Of a DNA stretch of 64,000 nucleotides, positions 18,531 through 26,893 are shown one piece after another. A program made the position numbers and the translations under genes. Source of the DNA: Oxalobacteraceae bacterium (lineage in GTDB: Bacteria; Pseudomonadota; Gammaproteobacteria; Burkholderiales; Burkholderiaceae_D); assembly GCA_027490725.1 (NCBI GenBank), contig JAIXXN010000073.1:1-64000 (forward strand). The letters are read 5' to 3'. The number at the start of each line of letters is the position of its first letter. The stretch's first letter is position 1. Below the pieces are notes generated by a model. That model saw nothing but the letters and a program-made list of their open reading frames with translations. It searched no databases and was not told the origin of the DNA.

Positions 18531-19081
18531 TGCGCCTCCAGCTGGAAGTGATAGGGCCGTTCACCCGCAGCGCTGAGCATGTCGTGGCGGTTCAGATAGA
18601 CTGCGCGGAACAGTGTTTGCTGATTGAGGTAGGCCAGATAGTTGAACATATCGCGGGTGGTTTCCGCTTCGGCGGCGATTTTCAGTGTGCCGGCGGCTTG
18701 CGTACCAGCTTGCTCCGCGGCGGGCTGGCCGTTCAGGTCCAGCGCGAGCAGGGCAACGTGGATATCGGCCGGCGCGGCGATTGAGCGGATCAGGCGCGTG
18801 ACCGGCAGGTTCAGTTGACGCACTGCCAGCGCCACCGCCTGCATCTGCAGATCGCGTTGCTGCTGTTGCGCCGGCGCCAGGACCGGCCGGCTGAGTTGCT
18901 GTGCCTGCGTGCGGGCGGCATGCGCCTGCCATTGCGCGCTACTCTGGCTGACTGCCTGCAGTTGAAACAGCCAGTGCGCCGTTGCGGCGCACAGCATCAG
19001 CACACCGGCCAGCAGGATGGCCATTCGCCAGCCAGCGGGGCGCAGGGGACGGGGCTGGAAGTCGAGGCGGGTGATGCTCAT
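18518..19081 (-). CDS. PilN-like inner-membrane assembly protein
   Basis: The 187-residue protein begins MSITRLDFQP, a PilN-type cytosolic lead that normally contacts PilM, followed by one membrane helix (MAILLAGVLMLCAATAHWLF) and a periplasmic domain. The ATG at 19081 gives an ATGA overlap with the PilM-like gene. Longer readings upstream lie inside that gene. Similarity is by architecture and gene order more than by strong motif. Confidence 0.68.
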   Translation of the reverse strand: MSITRLDFQPRPLRPAGWRMAILLAGVLMLCAATAHWLFQLQAVSQSSAQWQAHAARTQAQQLSRPVLAPAQQQQRDLQMQAVALAVRQLNLPVTRLIRSIAAPADIHVALLALDLNGQPAAEQAGTQAAGTLKIAAEAETTRDMFNYLAYLNQQTLFRAVYLNRHDMLSAAGERPYHFQLEAQWRQ

Positions 19082-19995
19082 CGCCTCCCCTCCGCTGCGA
19101 GTGTGCCGTCCGCGTATGCGGCGGGGAGGATGGCCTGCGCAACCGGCGCTTCGCCAAACGGCGCGGCGCACAGGAAGAACGGTGCAGGCAGTGCCTCCGG
19201 TACCAGATGCAGGGCTGCCGCGTGTGGCGTCGCGGGTGTCAGATTGACCACCGCCACCCGTTCGATCGATGCCAGTTCCGGGGTTCGCACGCTGCAGCGC
19301 CGCCATGCTTGCGGCAGTTCGGTGCGCCATGCCTCGCTGACTGGCTGGGACTGGACGGTCGTCACGCGGCCGGTTTCCAGCGTCGCGATGGTGAGCCGGC
19401 CGGATTCGATGATGGCCAGTGCCTGCAGTGTGGCGGGCGGCGCAGCCTGCCATGCAGTTGTGCGGACGGGGGCGAGGGCCGGTGACAGGGTGCGCAGCAA
19501 GTTGCCGAGCACCGGCTCGATGCGGTGGCAGCGATGGCCGGTCTGGCTGACCACGTCGCGCAGCGCCTGCAGGAGCGCACGCTCGGTGCCGCAGACCAGG
19601 CGTGGCTGACCGTAGGGGGCATCATCGCTGCTGATCTGCCAATGCTGTACTGCTTCGCCATACAGTGCCATCAGCTGCAACTGCAGGAATGCCTGCGCCG
19701 TAGCGGGGCGCAGTAGCTGTTCACTCCACGGCGCCATGGCCAGCTGGCTCCAGCGGCCGGAAATGCTGATCTCCAGTGGCAGGCGCAGCGGATGCGTTGC
19801 ATTCTGCTGCAATAGGGTGCGCAATGCCTCGACGCTGGCCTGCCAGCTACCCGCTTGCGGAACATTCAGCTGTCGGGCGCTGCCCTCAATGATGCGCTGT
19901 TTGCAGCGCCGCACGCTCAGCAGATAGTGGGGCGTCATCAGAATCGCCTGATGGGGCGTGGCGCCGGACCCGAACAGGCGTTTAATAAGTGACAC
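19078..19995 (-). CDS. PilM/GspL-like cytosolic assembly protein (divergent)
   Basis: The 305-residue protein occupies the PilM slot between the ATPase and the PilN-like gene. It lacks a membrane helix. I see no clear actin-type ATP motif, though ATLQALAIIESGRLTIATLE and RVAVVNLTP could be the central strands of such a fold. The start is probably GTG at 19995 (VSLIKRLFGSG), preceded by GGAG; it overlaps the ATPase gene by 14 bases. An upstream start at 20025 would overlap it further. Confidence 0.6.
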   Translation of the reverse strand: MSLIKRLFGSGATPHQAILMTPHYLLSVRRCKQRIIEGSARQLNVPQAGSWQASVEALRTLLQQNATHPLRLPLEISISGRWSQLAMAPWSEQLLRPATAQAFLQLQLMALYGEAVQHWQISSDDAPYGQPRLVCGTERALLQALRDVVSQTGHRCHRIEPVLGNLLRTLSPALAPVRTTAWQAAPPATLQALAIIESGRLTIATLETGRVTTVQSQPVSEAWRTELPQAWRRCSVRTPELASIERVAVVNLTPATPHAAALHLVPEALPAPFFLCAAPFGEAPVAQAILPAAYADGTLAAEGRR

Positions 19996-21688
19996 GATTG
20001 AGCTCCGATAAAGTGGTTTCGCCAAGTCGCACCAGATCGAGTCCGGCGCTGCGGGCCAGCCGGAAGCCGCCCACGCTTGCCGCTTGTTTCATACGGCTGA
20101 CGGGCGCACGGGTGCAGATCATTTCGCGCATGGCGTCATTCAGGATCAGCACTTCGGCCACGGCTTTGCGGCCCTTGTAGCCGGTGCCACGGCAATGGCC
20201 GCAGCCGGCACCGGCCTTGAACTGCCAGCCAGCGACGTCGGCCGGCGTCAGGCCGCTGTCGTCGAGTTGCTGCGCTGTCACTGCGACCGCTACGGCGCAA
20301 TGCGTGCAGTTCAGGCGCAGCAGGCGCTGTGCCACGATGCCGTTCAGGGCTGCGGCGAAGCTGTAGGCATCCACCCCCATGTGCAGAAAACGGCCCACCA
20401 CATCGAAGACATTGTTGGCGTGGACGGTGGTGAATACGAGGTGGCCGGTGAGCGCTGCCTGTACGGCGATCTGCGCCGTTTCATCGTCGCGGATCTCACC
20501 GATCATGATCTTGTCCGGGTCGTGACGCAGGATGGAACGCAGGCCGCGCGCAAAGGTCAGGCCTTTTTTCTCGTTGACGGGAATCTGCAATACCCGTGGC
20601 AGGCGGTATTCGACCGGGTCTTCGATGGTGACGATTTTGTCGCGCCCCGTATTGATTTCGGTGATCGCCGCGTACAGCGTGGTGGTCTTGCCGGAACCGG
20701 TGGGGCCGGTTACCAGCAACATCCCGTGGGGCATCGCGGCGAGCCGGCGGATCTGCACGATGGCATCCTGATTCAGCCCCAGACTTTCCAGCCGCAGGGC
20801 AGCAGCGGCTTCGGTCAGGGCGCGCCGGTCCAGCAAACGCAGTACCGCATCTTCACCGAAGATGTTCGGCATGATGGAGACCCGGAAGTCGATTTCGCTG
20901 CCTTTGACGCGGACCTTGAACCGTCCGTCCTGCGGCACACGGCGTTCGGCAATATCGAGTTCGGCCAGCACCTTGATGCGCGAAATGATCTGTTCGGCCA
21001 TAGCCACACCCTGCACCACGCCGGCCTGCACCAGCACACCGTCGACCCGGTATTTGATCACCAGACTGGCGCCATCGCATTCCAGATGGATGTCGCTGGC
21101 CTGGAATTTCAGGGCATCGTAGATGGTGGAGTTGACCAGTTTGACTACCGGGCTGCTGTCTTCACTGATGCGGATCAGCGAAATGTCTTCGACCGTCTGA
21201 TCGGGATCGGCCAGCGTGCTGCCACTACCATCGCCGGGCATATCCTGCATGGCCTGCTGCACGCCTTCCTGCTGCGTCAGATAGGCGGCGATGTCGTCCG
21301 GATCAGCGAGTGCCACCTGATAGCTGCCGGCGATGGCATAGCTGGCCCACTGCAGGGTATCGTCAGCCAGCGGATTGCCGATCACCAGTATTGTCGCGAG
21401 CTGCCCAGGATCGGCTGCGGCAGCGGCGGCGCTACGAAGCAGCACGCAGTCATGCTGTACGCAATCGGTGTAAGGCAGCAGATCGAAGGCGGGCAGCGCC
21501 GCCTGTAACTGGCTCATGCTCCATGCCGGATAGCAGAACAGCGCGGCCAGCTGGCCGGTGAGTTCCGGGGCACTCAGTCCTGCCAGTTCCTGCAGCACCG
21601 TGATGGGATGGCGGCCCTGTGCCAGTGCATGCTCGCGCGCGCGCTGCAGCAGGTCGGCCGCGAGGCCGGAATTGAACGGTGCATTCAA
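19982..21688 (-). CDS. GspE/PilB-family assembly ATPase
   Basis: The 568-residue ATPase powers filament extension. It has a GspE N-terminal domain (about 1-130) and the PilB/GspE catalytic core. The Walker A motif is GPTGSGKTT at 328-336, the Asp box is TIEDPVEY, Walker B is KIMIGEIRD at about 393-401, and the His box is VHANN. A tetracysteine metal site follows (NCTHC, then CGHCRGTGYKGR). The start is TTG at 21688 with GGAG upstream, overlapping the GspF stop by 4 bases. Confidence 0.92.
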   Translation of the reverse strand: MNAPFNSGLAADLLQRAREHALAQGRHPITVLQELAGLSAPELTGQLAALFCYPAWSMSQLQAALPAFDLLPYTDCVQHDCVLLRSAAAAAADPGQLATILVIGNPLADDTLQWASYAIAGSYQVALADPDDIAAYLTQQEGVQQAMQDMPGDGSGSTLADPDQTVEDISLIRISEDSSPVVKLVNSTIYDALKFQASDIHLECDGASLVIKYRVDGVLVQAGVVQGVAMAEQIISRIKVLAELDIAERRVPQDGRFKVRVKGSEIDFRVSIMPNIFGEDAVLRLLDRRALTEAAAALRLESLGLNQDAIVQIRRLAAMPHGMLLVTGPTGSGKTTTLYAAITEINTGRDKIVTIEDPVEYRLPRVLQIPVNEKKGLTFARGLRSILRHDPDKIMIGEIRDDETAQIAVQAALTGHLVFTTVHANNVFDVVGRFLHMGVDAYSFAAALNGIVAQRLLRLNCTHCAVAVAVTAQQLDDSGLTPADVAGWQFKAGAGCGHCRGTGYKGRKAVAEVLILNDAMREMICTRAPVSRMKQAASVGGFRLARSAGLDLVRLGETTLSELNRVTY

Positions 21689-22887
21689 GAGAGGCTCCCT
21701 GCCAGTTCGAAGATCGGCATATACATCAGAACGACCACGCCACCGATGACGATACCGATCAGCGTCATCAGAACGGGTTCCAGCAAGCGTGAGGCCCAGT
21801 CGACCCAGCGCGCAAATTCTTCATCATGGAAGCGCGCCGAGCGCTCCAGCATGTCGCCCAGACGGCCGGTGCTTTCGCCCACTTTCAGCAGCGATTGCGC
21901 CACCGGGGTACTCAGGCCACTCTGTTCGAGTGCGCTGGAAAATGCCAGCCCCTGTTCGACGGCGCGGCGGGCCAGCTGTAGTTGCTGTTGCTGTTGCGGC
22001 ATCAGCATTGCATGGCATAGCGCCAGTGCACGGGTAAGCGGGATACCGGCATGCAGCAGTAGCGACAGCGCCCGGTAAAAGCGCGCGAGGCGGAATTCGG
22101 CGGCGCGGACGGCCAGCAGCGGCAGGCGCAGCACCGCCATCAGCAGTTGCTGGCGCAGGCCGGCATGACTGAGCGCCAGCACCAGCGCGAGTACTACGCT
22201 GGCCAGCGCGCCCGCACAGGTCCACGGATGGGCGGCCAGCGTTTTGCCGAAGCCGAGCAGCAGCTGCGACGCCCAGGGTAGCTCGCGTCCCGAACTTTCA
22301 TACACCACACTGAATTTCGGCACCACATAACCGAGCAGGAATAGCGTGACCAGCGTGCCGACAATCAGCAGCATGACGGGATAGATGGCGGCGGAAACCA
22401 GTTTTTTGCGAATGGCGTCGAATTGCAACTGGTAGCTGACGAAGCGGGCCAGCGCTTCCGGGAGATTGCCGGAGCGTTCGGCGGCGTGCACGGTGGCGAC
22501 ATACAGCGCGGGGAAGATGGCGGGGAAGGTCGCCAGTGTCTCGGAAAAACTCTGGCCTTGCTGAAGTGCGCGCTGGATGGCGCCCAGTGTGGCGCGGCTG
22601 CTTGCGCGGCTTTCCTTGTTATGCAAGGTGGCGATGGCGCTGCCCAGATTCAGACCCGCCTCCAGCAGTGCCAGTAGTTCCTGACTAAAGTGCAGCAGCG
22701 GGAAAGGGGCCGGGCGTATCGGCCGGGCCGCACGCGACCCTGCCGCCGCGCCGGGGGCATTGTCGATGGCGAGCACTCGCCAGCCATGGCGAGCAGCTTG
22801 CCGGATCGCTTCCGCTTCGCTAGCGGCGTCGATCGTTACGGATTGCGAGCCATCTGGCCCGCCCTGCACAAGAAGATGGAACTGCAT
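21685..22887 (-). CDS. GspF/PilC-family inner-membrane platform protein
   Basis: The 400-residue protein has two T2SSF domains, each with FSQELLALLEAGLNLGSA-like or FYRALSLLLHAGIPLTRAL motifs, and three hydrophobic helices, the last with MTLIGIVIGGVVVLMYMPIF near the C-terminus. It couples the ATPase to pilin insertion. I start it at ATG 22887 because the alternative GTG at 22920 falls inside the terminator hairpin of the upstream protease gene. It is the first gene of the ten-gene operon. Confidence 0.9.
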   Translation of the reverse strand: MQFHLLVQGGPDGSQSVTIDAASEAEAIRQAARHGWRVLAIDNAPGAAAGSRAARPIRPAPFPLLHFSQELLALLEAGLNLGSAIATLHNKESRASSRATLGAIQRALQQGQSFSETLATFPAIFPALYVATVHAAERSGNLPEALARFVSYQLQFDAIRKKLVSAAIYPVMLLIVGTLVTLFLLGYVVPKFSVVYESSGRELPWASQLLLGFGKTLAAHPWTCAGALASVVLALVLALSHAGLRQQLLMAVLRLPLLAVRAAEFRLARFYRALSLLLHAGIPLTRALALCHAMLMPQQQQQLQLARRAVEQGLAFSSALEQSGLSTPVAQSLLKVGESTGRLGDMLERSARFHDEEFARWVDWASRLLEPVLMTLIGIVIGGVVVLMYMPIFELAGSLS

Positions 22888-22907
22888 TGCATCATTACTG
22901 CCTTGTG

Positions 22908-22940
22908 AAAAAGCAGCCACACCGGAACCGGTGCGGCTGC
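22908..22940 (-). terminator. Intrinsic terminator after the large M4 protease gene
   Basis: On the minus strand GCAGCCGCACCGG, loop TT, CCGGTGTGGCTGC form a 13-base stem with one mismatch, followed directly by TTTTT. It lies 28 bases after the protease stop and just before the pilus-like operon, so the protease and the operon are probably separate transcription units. Confidence 0.85.
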
Positions 22941-22967
22941 CGCTGTTGCGCTGATTGCGGGTACTAA

Positions 22968-25496
22968 TTACTGGGCGATCAGACTGACCTTATCCAGCAC
23001 GAACGAGGTTTGCAGCGACGAGTCTTCCGTTGCGGCGAAGGATAGCGTTACCGTCTGGCCTCGGTAGGGCAGCAGACTGAAACTGCGGGTCTGGTAGCCG
23101 CTGGCGGCATTCACGTTGGAATAGCTTGCCAGCGTAGCCAGCACCGTGCCACTGCTACTTTTTACGGTGACCAGCAGCTTGTCGTACACCTTGCTGGCCG
23201 ATTCGGCGGTATCGATATGCAGGGCAAAGCTCAGCGTGGCGCTGCTGGCGCTGGATGGAATCGTCACCGCCTGGGTCAGCGTTTCGCTGGCGGTGCTGCC
23301 GTTCCCGCCCAGCCATGCGTACTTGCTGCCTTCGAAGGCGCTCTGGCCGGTGAAGGTGCCGATCGCGCCGGTGCTACCGCTCCAGCCGGTTGCGCCTGAT
23401 TCGAAACCGCCGTTGCTGACACGCTCGGTGGCGCTGCTGCTGCCGACGCTCAGGGTGGCATTGCCGGAGGTTGCCGTTTTCACTGGCGACGATGCATCGC
23501 TGACCACCGCATTGAACACCGCGCCGTTATCGGCGGTTTGTGCGGTGAACGAGTAGCTGGCCGAGCTTGCACCGCTGATCACGGCACCATTGCGGTACCA
23601 CTTGTAGCTGTAGGGCGCCGTACCACCGGTGGCGGCCACGCTGAACGAGGCGGTAGCACCGGCTGCGACGCTGATACTGGCTGGCTGGGTCGAAATCGAG
23701 ACGCCGCTGCCGCCCCCCGCTTCGTCGATGTCGGTACCGACATTAATCGCCGCATAGGCGCGCTGTACGGCAATGGCTTCTTTCGAGCCAGTGCCGTACA
23801 GCTCCTGTGCTGCCGCCAGTACCTTGCTGCGTGCATCGGCGTAGTTGGTCGACGCGGTGAACTTGGTGGTGAGTGCCTTGAACCAGATCCGGAAGGCTTT
23901 ATCGCTGCCGATGCCGGTCATGGCGGCCGGGCTCTTGACCAGATACTTCGAGTAGTAGTCGCTGGTGCTGCTGGCGTTCGAGCCCTGCGACAGGAAGTAG
24001 AACATGCGGTTGTTCGGGCCACTGCTGTAGTGCACGTCCAGATTCTTCAGGGTGCTGCTCCAGGCGTCCGGGCTGCTACCGTCTTTACTCGGCTTGTACA
24101 TCCAGCGCAGCGGCTGGCCGGTTTTGCTGATTTCCTTACCCATCATCCAGTCGTTACCGGTAGCAGGAATCACCGTGCCGGTGCCGCCAGCACGGGCATA
24201 GGCTTCCACCACTTCGCCGCCGATGTCCGAGTGCGACTCGTTCAGACCACCCGATTCGCCGGTGTAGTTCAGGTTGGAGGTGGCGGCGGTGACGCCGTGC
24301 GACATTTCGTGGCCAATCACGTCGATCGAGCCGAGACTGTAGAAGCTCGAGCCATCGCCGATGTACATGCATTTGCAGCCGTCATCGTAGAAAGCGTTGT
24401 CGTAATTGTTATCGACGTGGGCGGCGATGTAGGTGGCGGTGTTGTTACCGTCCAGCGATTGCCATCCCAGTACGCGTTTCAGCGTGTCGTAGGTATTCAT
24501 CAGCCCCCATAGCGCATTCACGGCAGCAGTCTGGCCGTTGGCGTTGGTGGTGCTGCCGCCGGAGACGTACTGTTTGCCATCGCCCCAGGTGTTGCTGCTG
24601 TTGGTGTAGATGCTGCCGGCGTTCGGCGAATTGGCCGAGCTGTGGTTGGCGTTGGTGATCGCCATACCGCCATAGGTGCCGCCCACGCCGCGCGAGGAAT
24701 CCAGCATTTTGTAGGTGCTGCCGGACAGGGTGGTGTTGATCGGCACGGCGCCGTTGTACTGGCTGTTGCCGGTGCCGATCACCGTCTTCAGCGACTTCCA
24801 CTGATCGATGACGGCGCCGGTTCTGGCATTCAGGATGGTGTCGTAGTAGACCGGCTTGCCGCCGCTGGCCATGCGCAACTGCACGTAGTAGGCCAGCTCG
24901 TAGTGATCCACGACTTCTTCCAGATCGAGCGCATTGAGTGCCGCTTCGGCCTTGTTGGCGGCGGACGCAACACGCACCGATTTCATGACCGGATAAATCA
25001 CCAGCTCCGCATTCGGCTCCCAGCGATGTACGCCACTCGGCGCCAGGGCTTTTACCAGCAGGGCAATCGCGTCGGCGCCGCTCAGGGTAGGCGAGGTGTC
25101 GAGCAGGGCCTTGGTGGCAGTTCTGCCATTGGCAGGCGCGCCTAGTGCCTGACGGCGATCGGCGACGGATTCGCTGATGATCTCGCCGGCGCTGTCGGTG
25201 ACGATTACCGATTCCGAACCGAATACGCGCAGACCCTGATAGGTGTGCTGGGCACGGGTGATCTTTTCACCGACCACACCCGGATGCTGGCTGCTGATCT
25301 GGAAGCTGAGTTCCGGGCTCAGGCCGCGCTTGGCGTCGAGTGCCGTCAGCCTGGCGACCAGGCCCTTGCTCTCTTGCGGAGAGACCGGTGCCACCGGTGC
25401 GGACATCAGCTGGGGTGCGGCGTAGGCCGATTGGTGCGCCAGCAAGGGTAGTGCGGCGACGATAGATGCTGCAAGCAGGGTCTTAGGTAGATTCAT
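22968..25496 (-). CDS. Secreted thermolysin-like neutral metallopeptidase (M4) with Ig-like domain
   Basis: This 842-residue preproprotein has a signal peptide ending near SAYAA, an FTP/PepSY propeptide (about 30-240) and an M4 catalytic domain. The zinc site is HEMSH at 396-400 with E420 in GGLNESHSD; H489 in LDVHYSSGP is the likely catalytic His. After about residue 597 an Ig-like domain follows (ISTQPASISVAAGATASF ... YKWYRNG), then a C-terminal domain starting VSNGGFESGATGW. It is closely paralogous to the gene at 11686. Type II secretion is the usual route for such enzymes. Confidence 0.93.
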   Translation of the reverse strand: MNLPKTLLAASIVAALPLLAHQSAYAAPQLMSAPVAPVSPQESKGLVARLTALDAKRGLSPELSFQISSQHPGVVGEKITRAQHTYQGLRVFGSESVIVTDSAGEIISESVADRRQALGAPANGRTATKALLDTSPTLSGADAIALLVKALAPSGVHRWEPNAELVIYPVMKSVRVASAANKAEAALNALDLEEVVDHYELAYYVQLRMASGGKPVYYDTILNARTGAVIDQWKSLKTVIGTGNSQYNGAVPINTTLSGSTYKMLDSSRGVGGTYGGMAITNANHSSANSPNAGSIYTNSSNTWGDGKQYVSGGSTTNANGQTAAVNALWGLMNTYDTLKRVLGWQSLDGNNTATYIAAHVDNNYDNAFYDDGCKCMYIGDGSSFYSLGSIDVIGHEMSHGVTAATSNLNYTGESGGLNESHSDIGGEVVEAYARAGGTGTVIPATGNDWMMGKEISKTGQPLRWMYKPSKDGSSPDAWSSTLKNLDVHYSSGPNNRMFYFLSQGSNASSTSDYYSKYLVKSPAAMTGIGSDKAFRIWFKALTTKFTASTNYADARSKVLAAAQELYGTGSKEAIAVQRAYAAINVGTDIDEAGGGSGVSISTQPASISVAAGATASFSVAATGGTAPYSYKWYRNGAVISGASSASYSFTAQTADNGAVFNAVVSDASSPVKTATSGNATLSVGSSSATERVSNGGFESGATGWSGSTGAIGTFTGQSAFEGSKYAWLGGNGSTASETLTQAVTIPSSASSATLSFALHIDTAESASKVYDKLLVTVKSSSGTVLATLASYSNVNAASGYQTRSFSLLPYRGQTVTLSFAATEDSSLQTSFVLDKVSLIAQ

Positions 25497-26234
25497 CTCT
25501 TCTCCATGGAATTGTGAATAGTGGTCGGCCCGTCATCTCCGGGTGCTGGCGGGGTCTGACTGCTGCCCTTTTTTGCGGCAAAGGCGACGAGTGGGGCGAC
25601 ACTATTCCTGTCGCCATGGGCAAGTCAAAAAACTTGGAAAATGAGTCGCAGTGCTGAAAAGTGTCCGAAATGAGACAGTTCCGTGCGGCACTGAGTCTTG
25701 CGCGGGCCTGGAAATGGCGGCGCACTAGCAGAGATTCGCTGGTAGATGCCGCACGATAGATGGAATTTGTCTTATATCAACAACGCTTTAGAGCGGAATC
25801 TCGCTTTTCGGTGGCTACGCAACACTATGCTTAAAAATTCAGCAAAACATGGTTGCAGACTTCTAATATTGCGAATTAAACTAGTTGATGTCGGCGGGGA
25901 TCACGCTCCCTGACCGGACCATAAAAAGCGCAGGGCACGACCCTTAGAAACAAGCGCATCGGGAACTATTGGAAGAAGACTATGACCGCATACCCAACGC
26001 AAGCATTCCGCTCCACCCGCGCCCTGTGCGCTGCCCACACCACCGCTCCGCCTATCTGTTAGGCCTTCCCTTTATTGATGCGCTTTCCGCTGCACGTCTG
26101 ACGCGCCACGCTGCCCCGTAGCGCCGCCCGGAGTGTGCTGTGTGGCCGCAGTCTGCTGCCATCTGCTGCAGCGCGGCGAGCGTCTGCTATCCATTGTGTG
26201 TTTTGTCTGCCCGTGCGCAGACAGGGGAGTTTGT
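25497..26234. other. 738-base gap: divergent promoters and a possible long mRNA leader
   Basis: No confident gene is seen here. The left part must hold the promoter of the minus-strand protease. On the plus strand TTGCAG (25853-25858), 18 bases, TAAACT (25877-25882) is a possible sigma-70 promoter. If so, the next gene has a leader of about 345 bases containing a small ORF (25982-26062) and a hairpin GTCTGC/GCAGAC at 26205-26222 that abuts the AGGGGAG ribosome site. The stretch 25700-25900 is noticeably AT-richer than the coding regions around it. Confidence 0.4.
25982..26062 (+). CDS. Possible 26-residue leader peptide (uORF)
   Basis: An ATG at 25982 with GGAAG nearby upstream opens a 27-codon frame (MTAYPTQAFRSTRALC to a final PPIC) ending in TAG. 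It precedes the 26235 gene by 172 bases. The peptide is rich in Thr, Ala and Pro and has two Cys. It has no recognised family. It could be a regulatory leader peptide or chance. Confidence 0.25.
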   Translation: MTAYPTQAFRSTRALCAAHTTAPPIC

Positions 26235-26888
26235 ATGCTATCGATCGCCACCAAAGTTGAGCGCATCGTCATGGAGTCGTCGTTTCTGATGGAAGGCTTG
26301 CGGCGCAATCTGATCAATCTGTCGGAGCTGGCGCGTCAGCTGCAGCCGCAGCTGGAAAGCGATATGTGGAAGCCGGTCGGGCAGGCGGCGGTGGTGATGG
26401 CGCTGCGTCGCGTCGCCGAGCGCTTGCCGGAAGCGGCCAATCAGCCGATCGAGCGCGCCCGCCAAACCGGCGAGCTGACCACCCGCACCGAACTGACCGA
26501 ATATACCTACCGCCATTCCGATAGCATTGGCGACAGCCACCGTCTGCTGCTGGAACGGACCGCGCGCATGGGCGGCGTGTTCGTCACGGTCACGCGCGGA
26601 GTGAACGAGGTGATGGTGATTTGCAGCCGGCCTGTGAAGCAGGTGGTGGAAGAGGTGTTTGCCGGCGAGCGTCTGTTGAAACAGCAGGACAATCTGAACG
26701 CGCTGACCTTGCACCTGAATCCGGAAACCAGCCGTACCCCCGGCATCTATCACACCATACTCAAGCAGCTGGCGTGGGACAAGGTCAATCTGGTCAACAT
26801 GATCTGTACCTACACCGAGCTGACCGTGCTGCTGGAACAGAATCAGACCAGCGCTGCATTCGACGTGCTGTCGCGCGCGCTGGCCTGA
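26235..26888 (+). CDS. Unknown cytosolic protein, possible ACT-like domain
   Basis: I do not recognise this 217-residue protein by name. It is soluble, with a helical N-terminal half (GLRRNLINLSELARQLQPQLE; VMALRRVAERLPEA) and a C-terminal region, TPGIYHTILKQLAWDKVNLVNM then TYTELTVLLEQNQTSAAFDVLS, which looks like an ACT-type ligand-binding fold. The ATG at 26235 has AGGGGAG six bases upstream. It is convergent with the TRAP permease genes. A regulatory or amino-acid-sensing role is possible but inferred. Confidence 0.65.
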   Translation: MLSIATKVERIVMESSFLMEGLRRNLINLSELARQLQPQLESDMWKPVGQAAVVMALRRVAERLPEAANQPIERARQTGELTTRTELTEYTYRHSDSIGDSHRLLLERTARMGGVFVTVTRGVNEVMVICSRPVKQVVEEVFAGERLLKQQDNLNALTLHLNPETSRTPGIYHTILKQLAWDKVNLVNMICTYTELTVLLEQNQTSAAFDVLSRALA

Positions 26889-26893
26889 CGCGG

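Noticed and set aside
20084-21508. A 474-codon open frame opposite the GspE-like gene
   Set aside because: The minus-strand ATPase shows Walker A, Walker B and tetracysteine motifs; the plus-strand reading has none.
25880-25981. Known riboswitch upstream of the 26235 gene
   Set aside because: The leader has short GC-rich pairings but I could not match it to a known class such as SAM, SAH, glycine or mini-ykkC. It is reported only as an unexplained leader.
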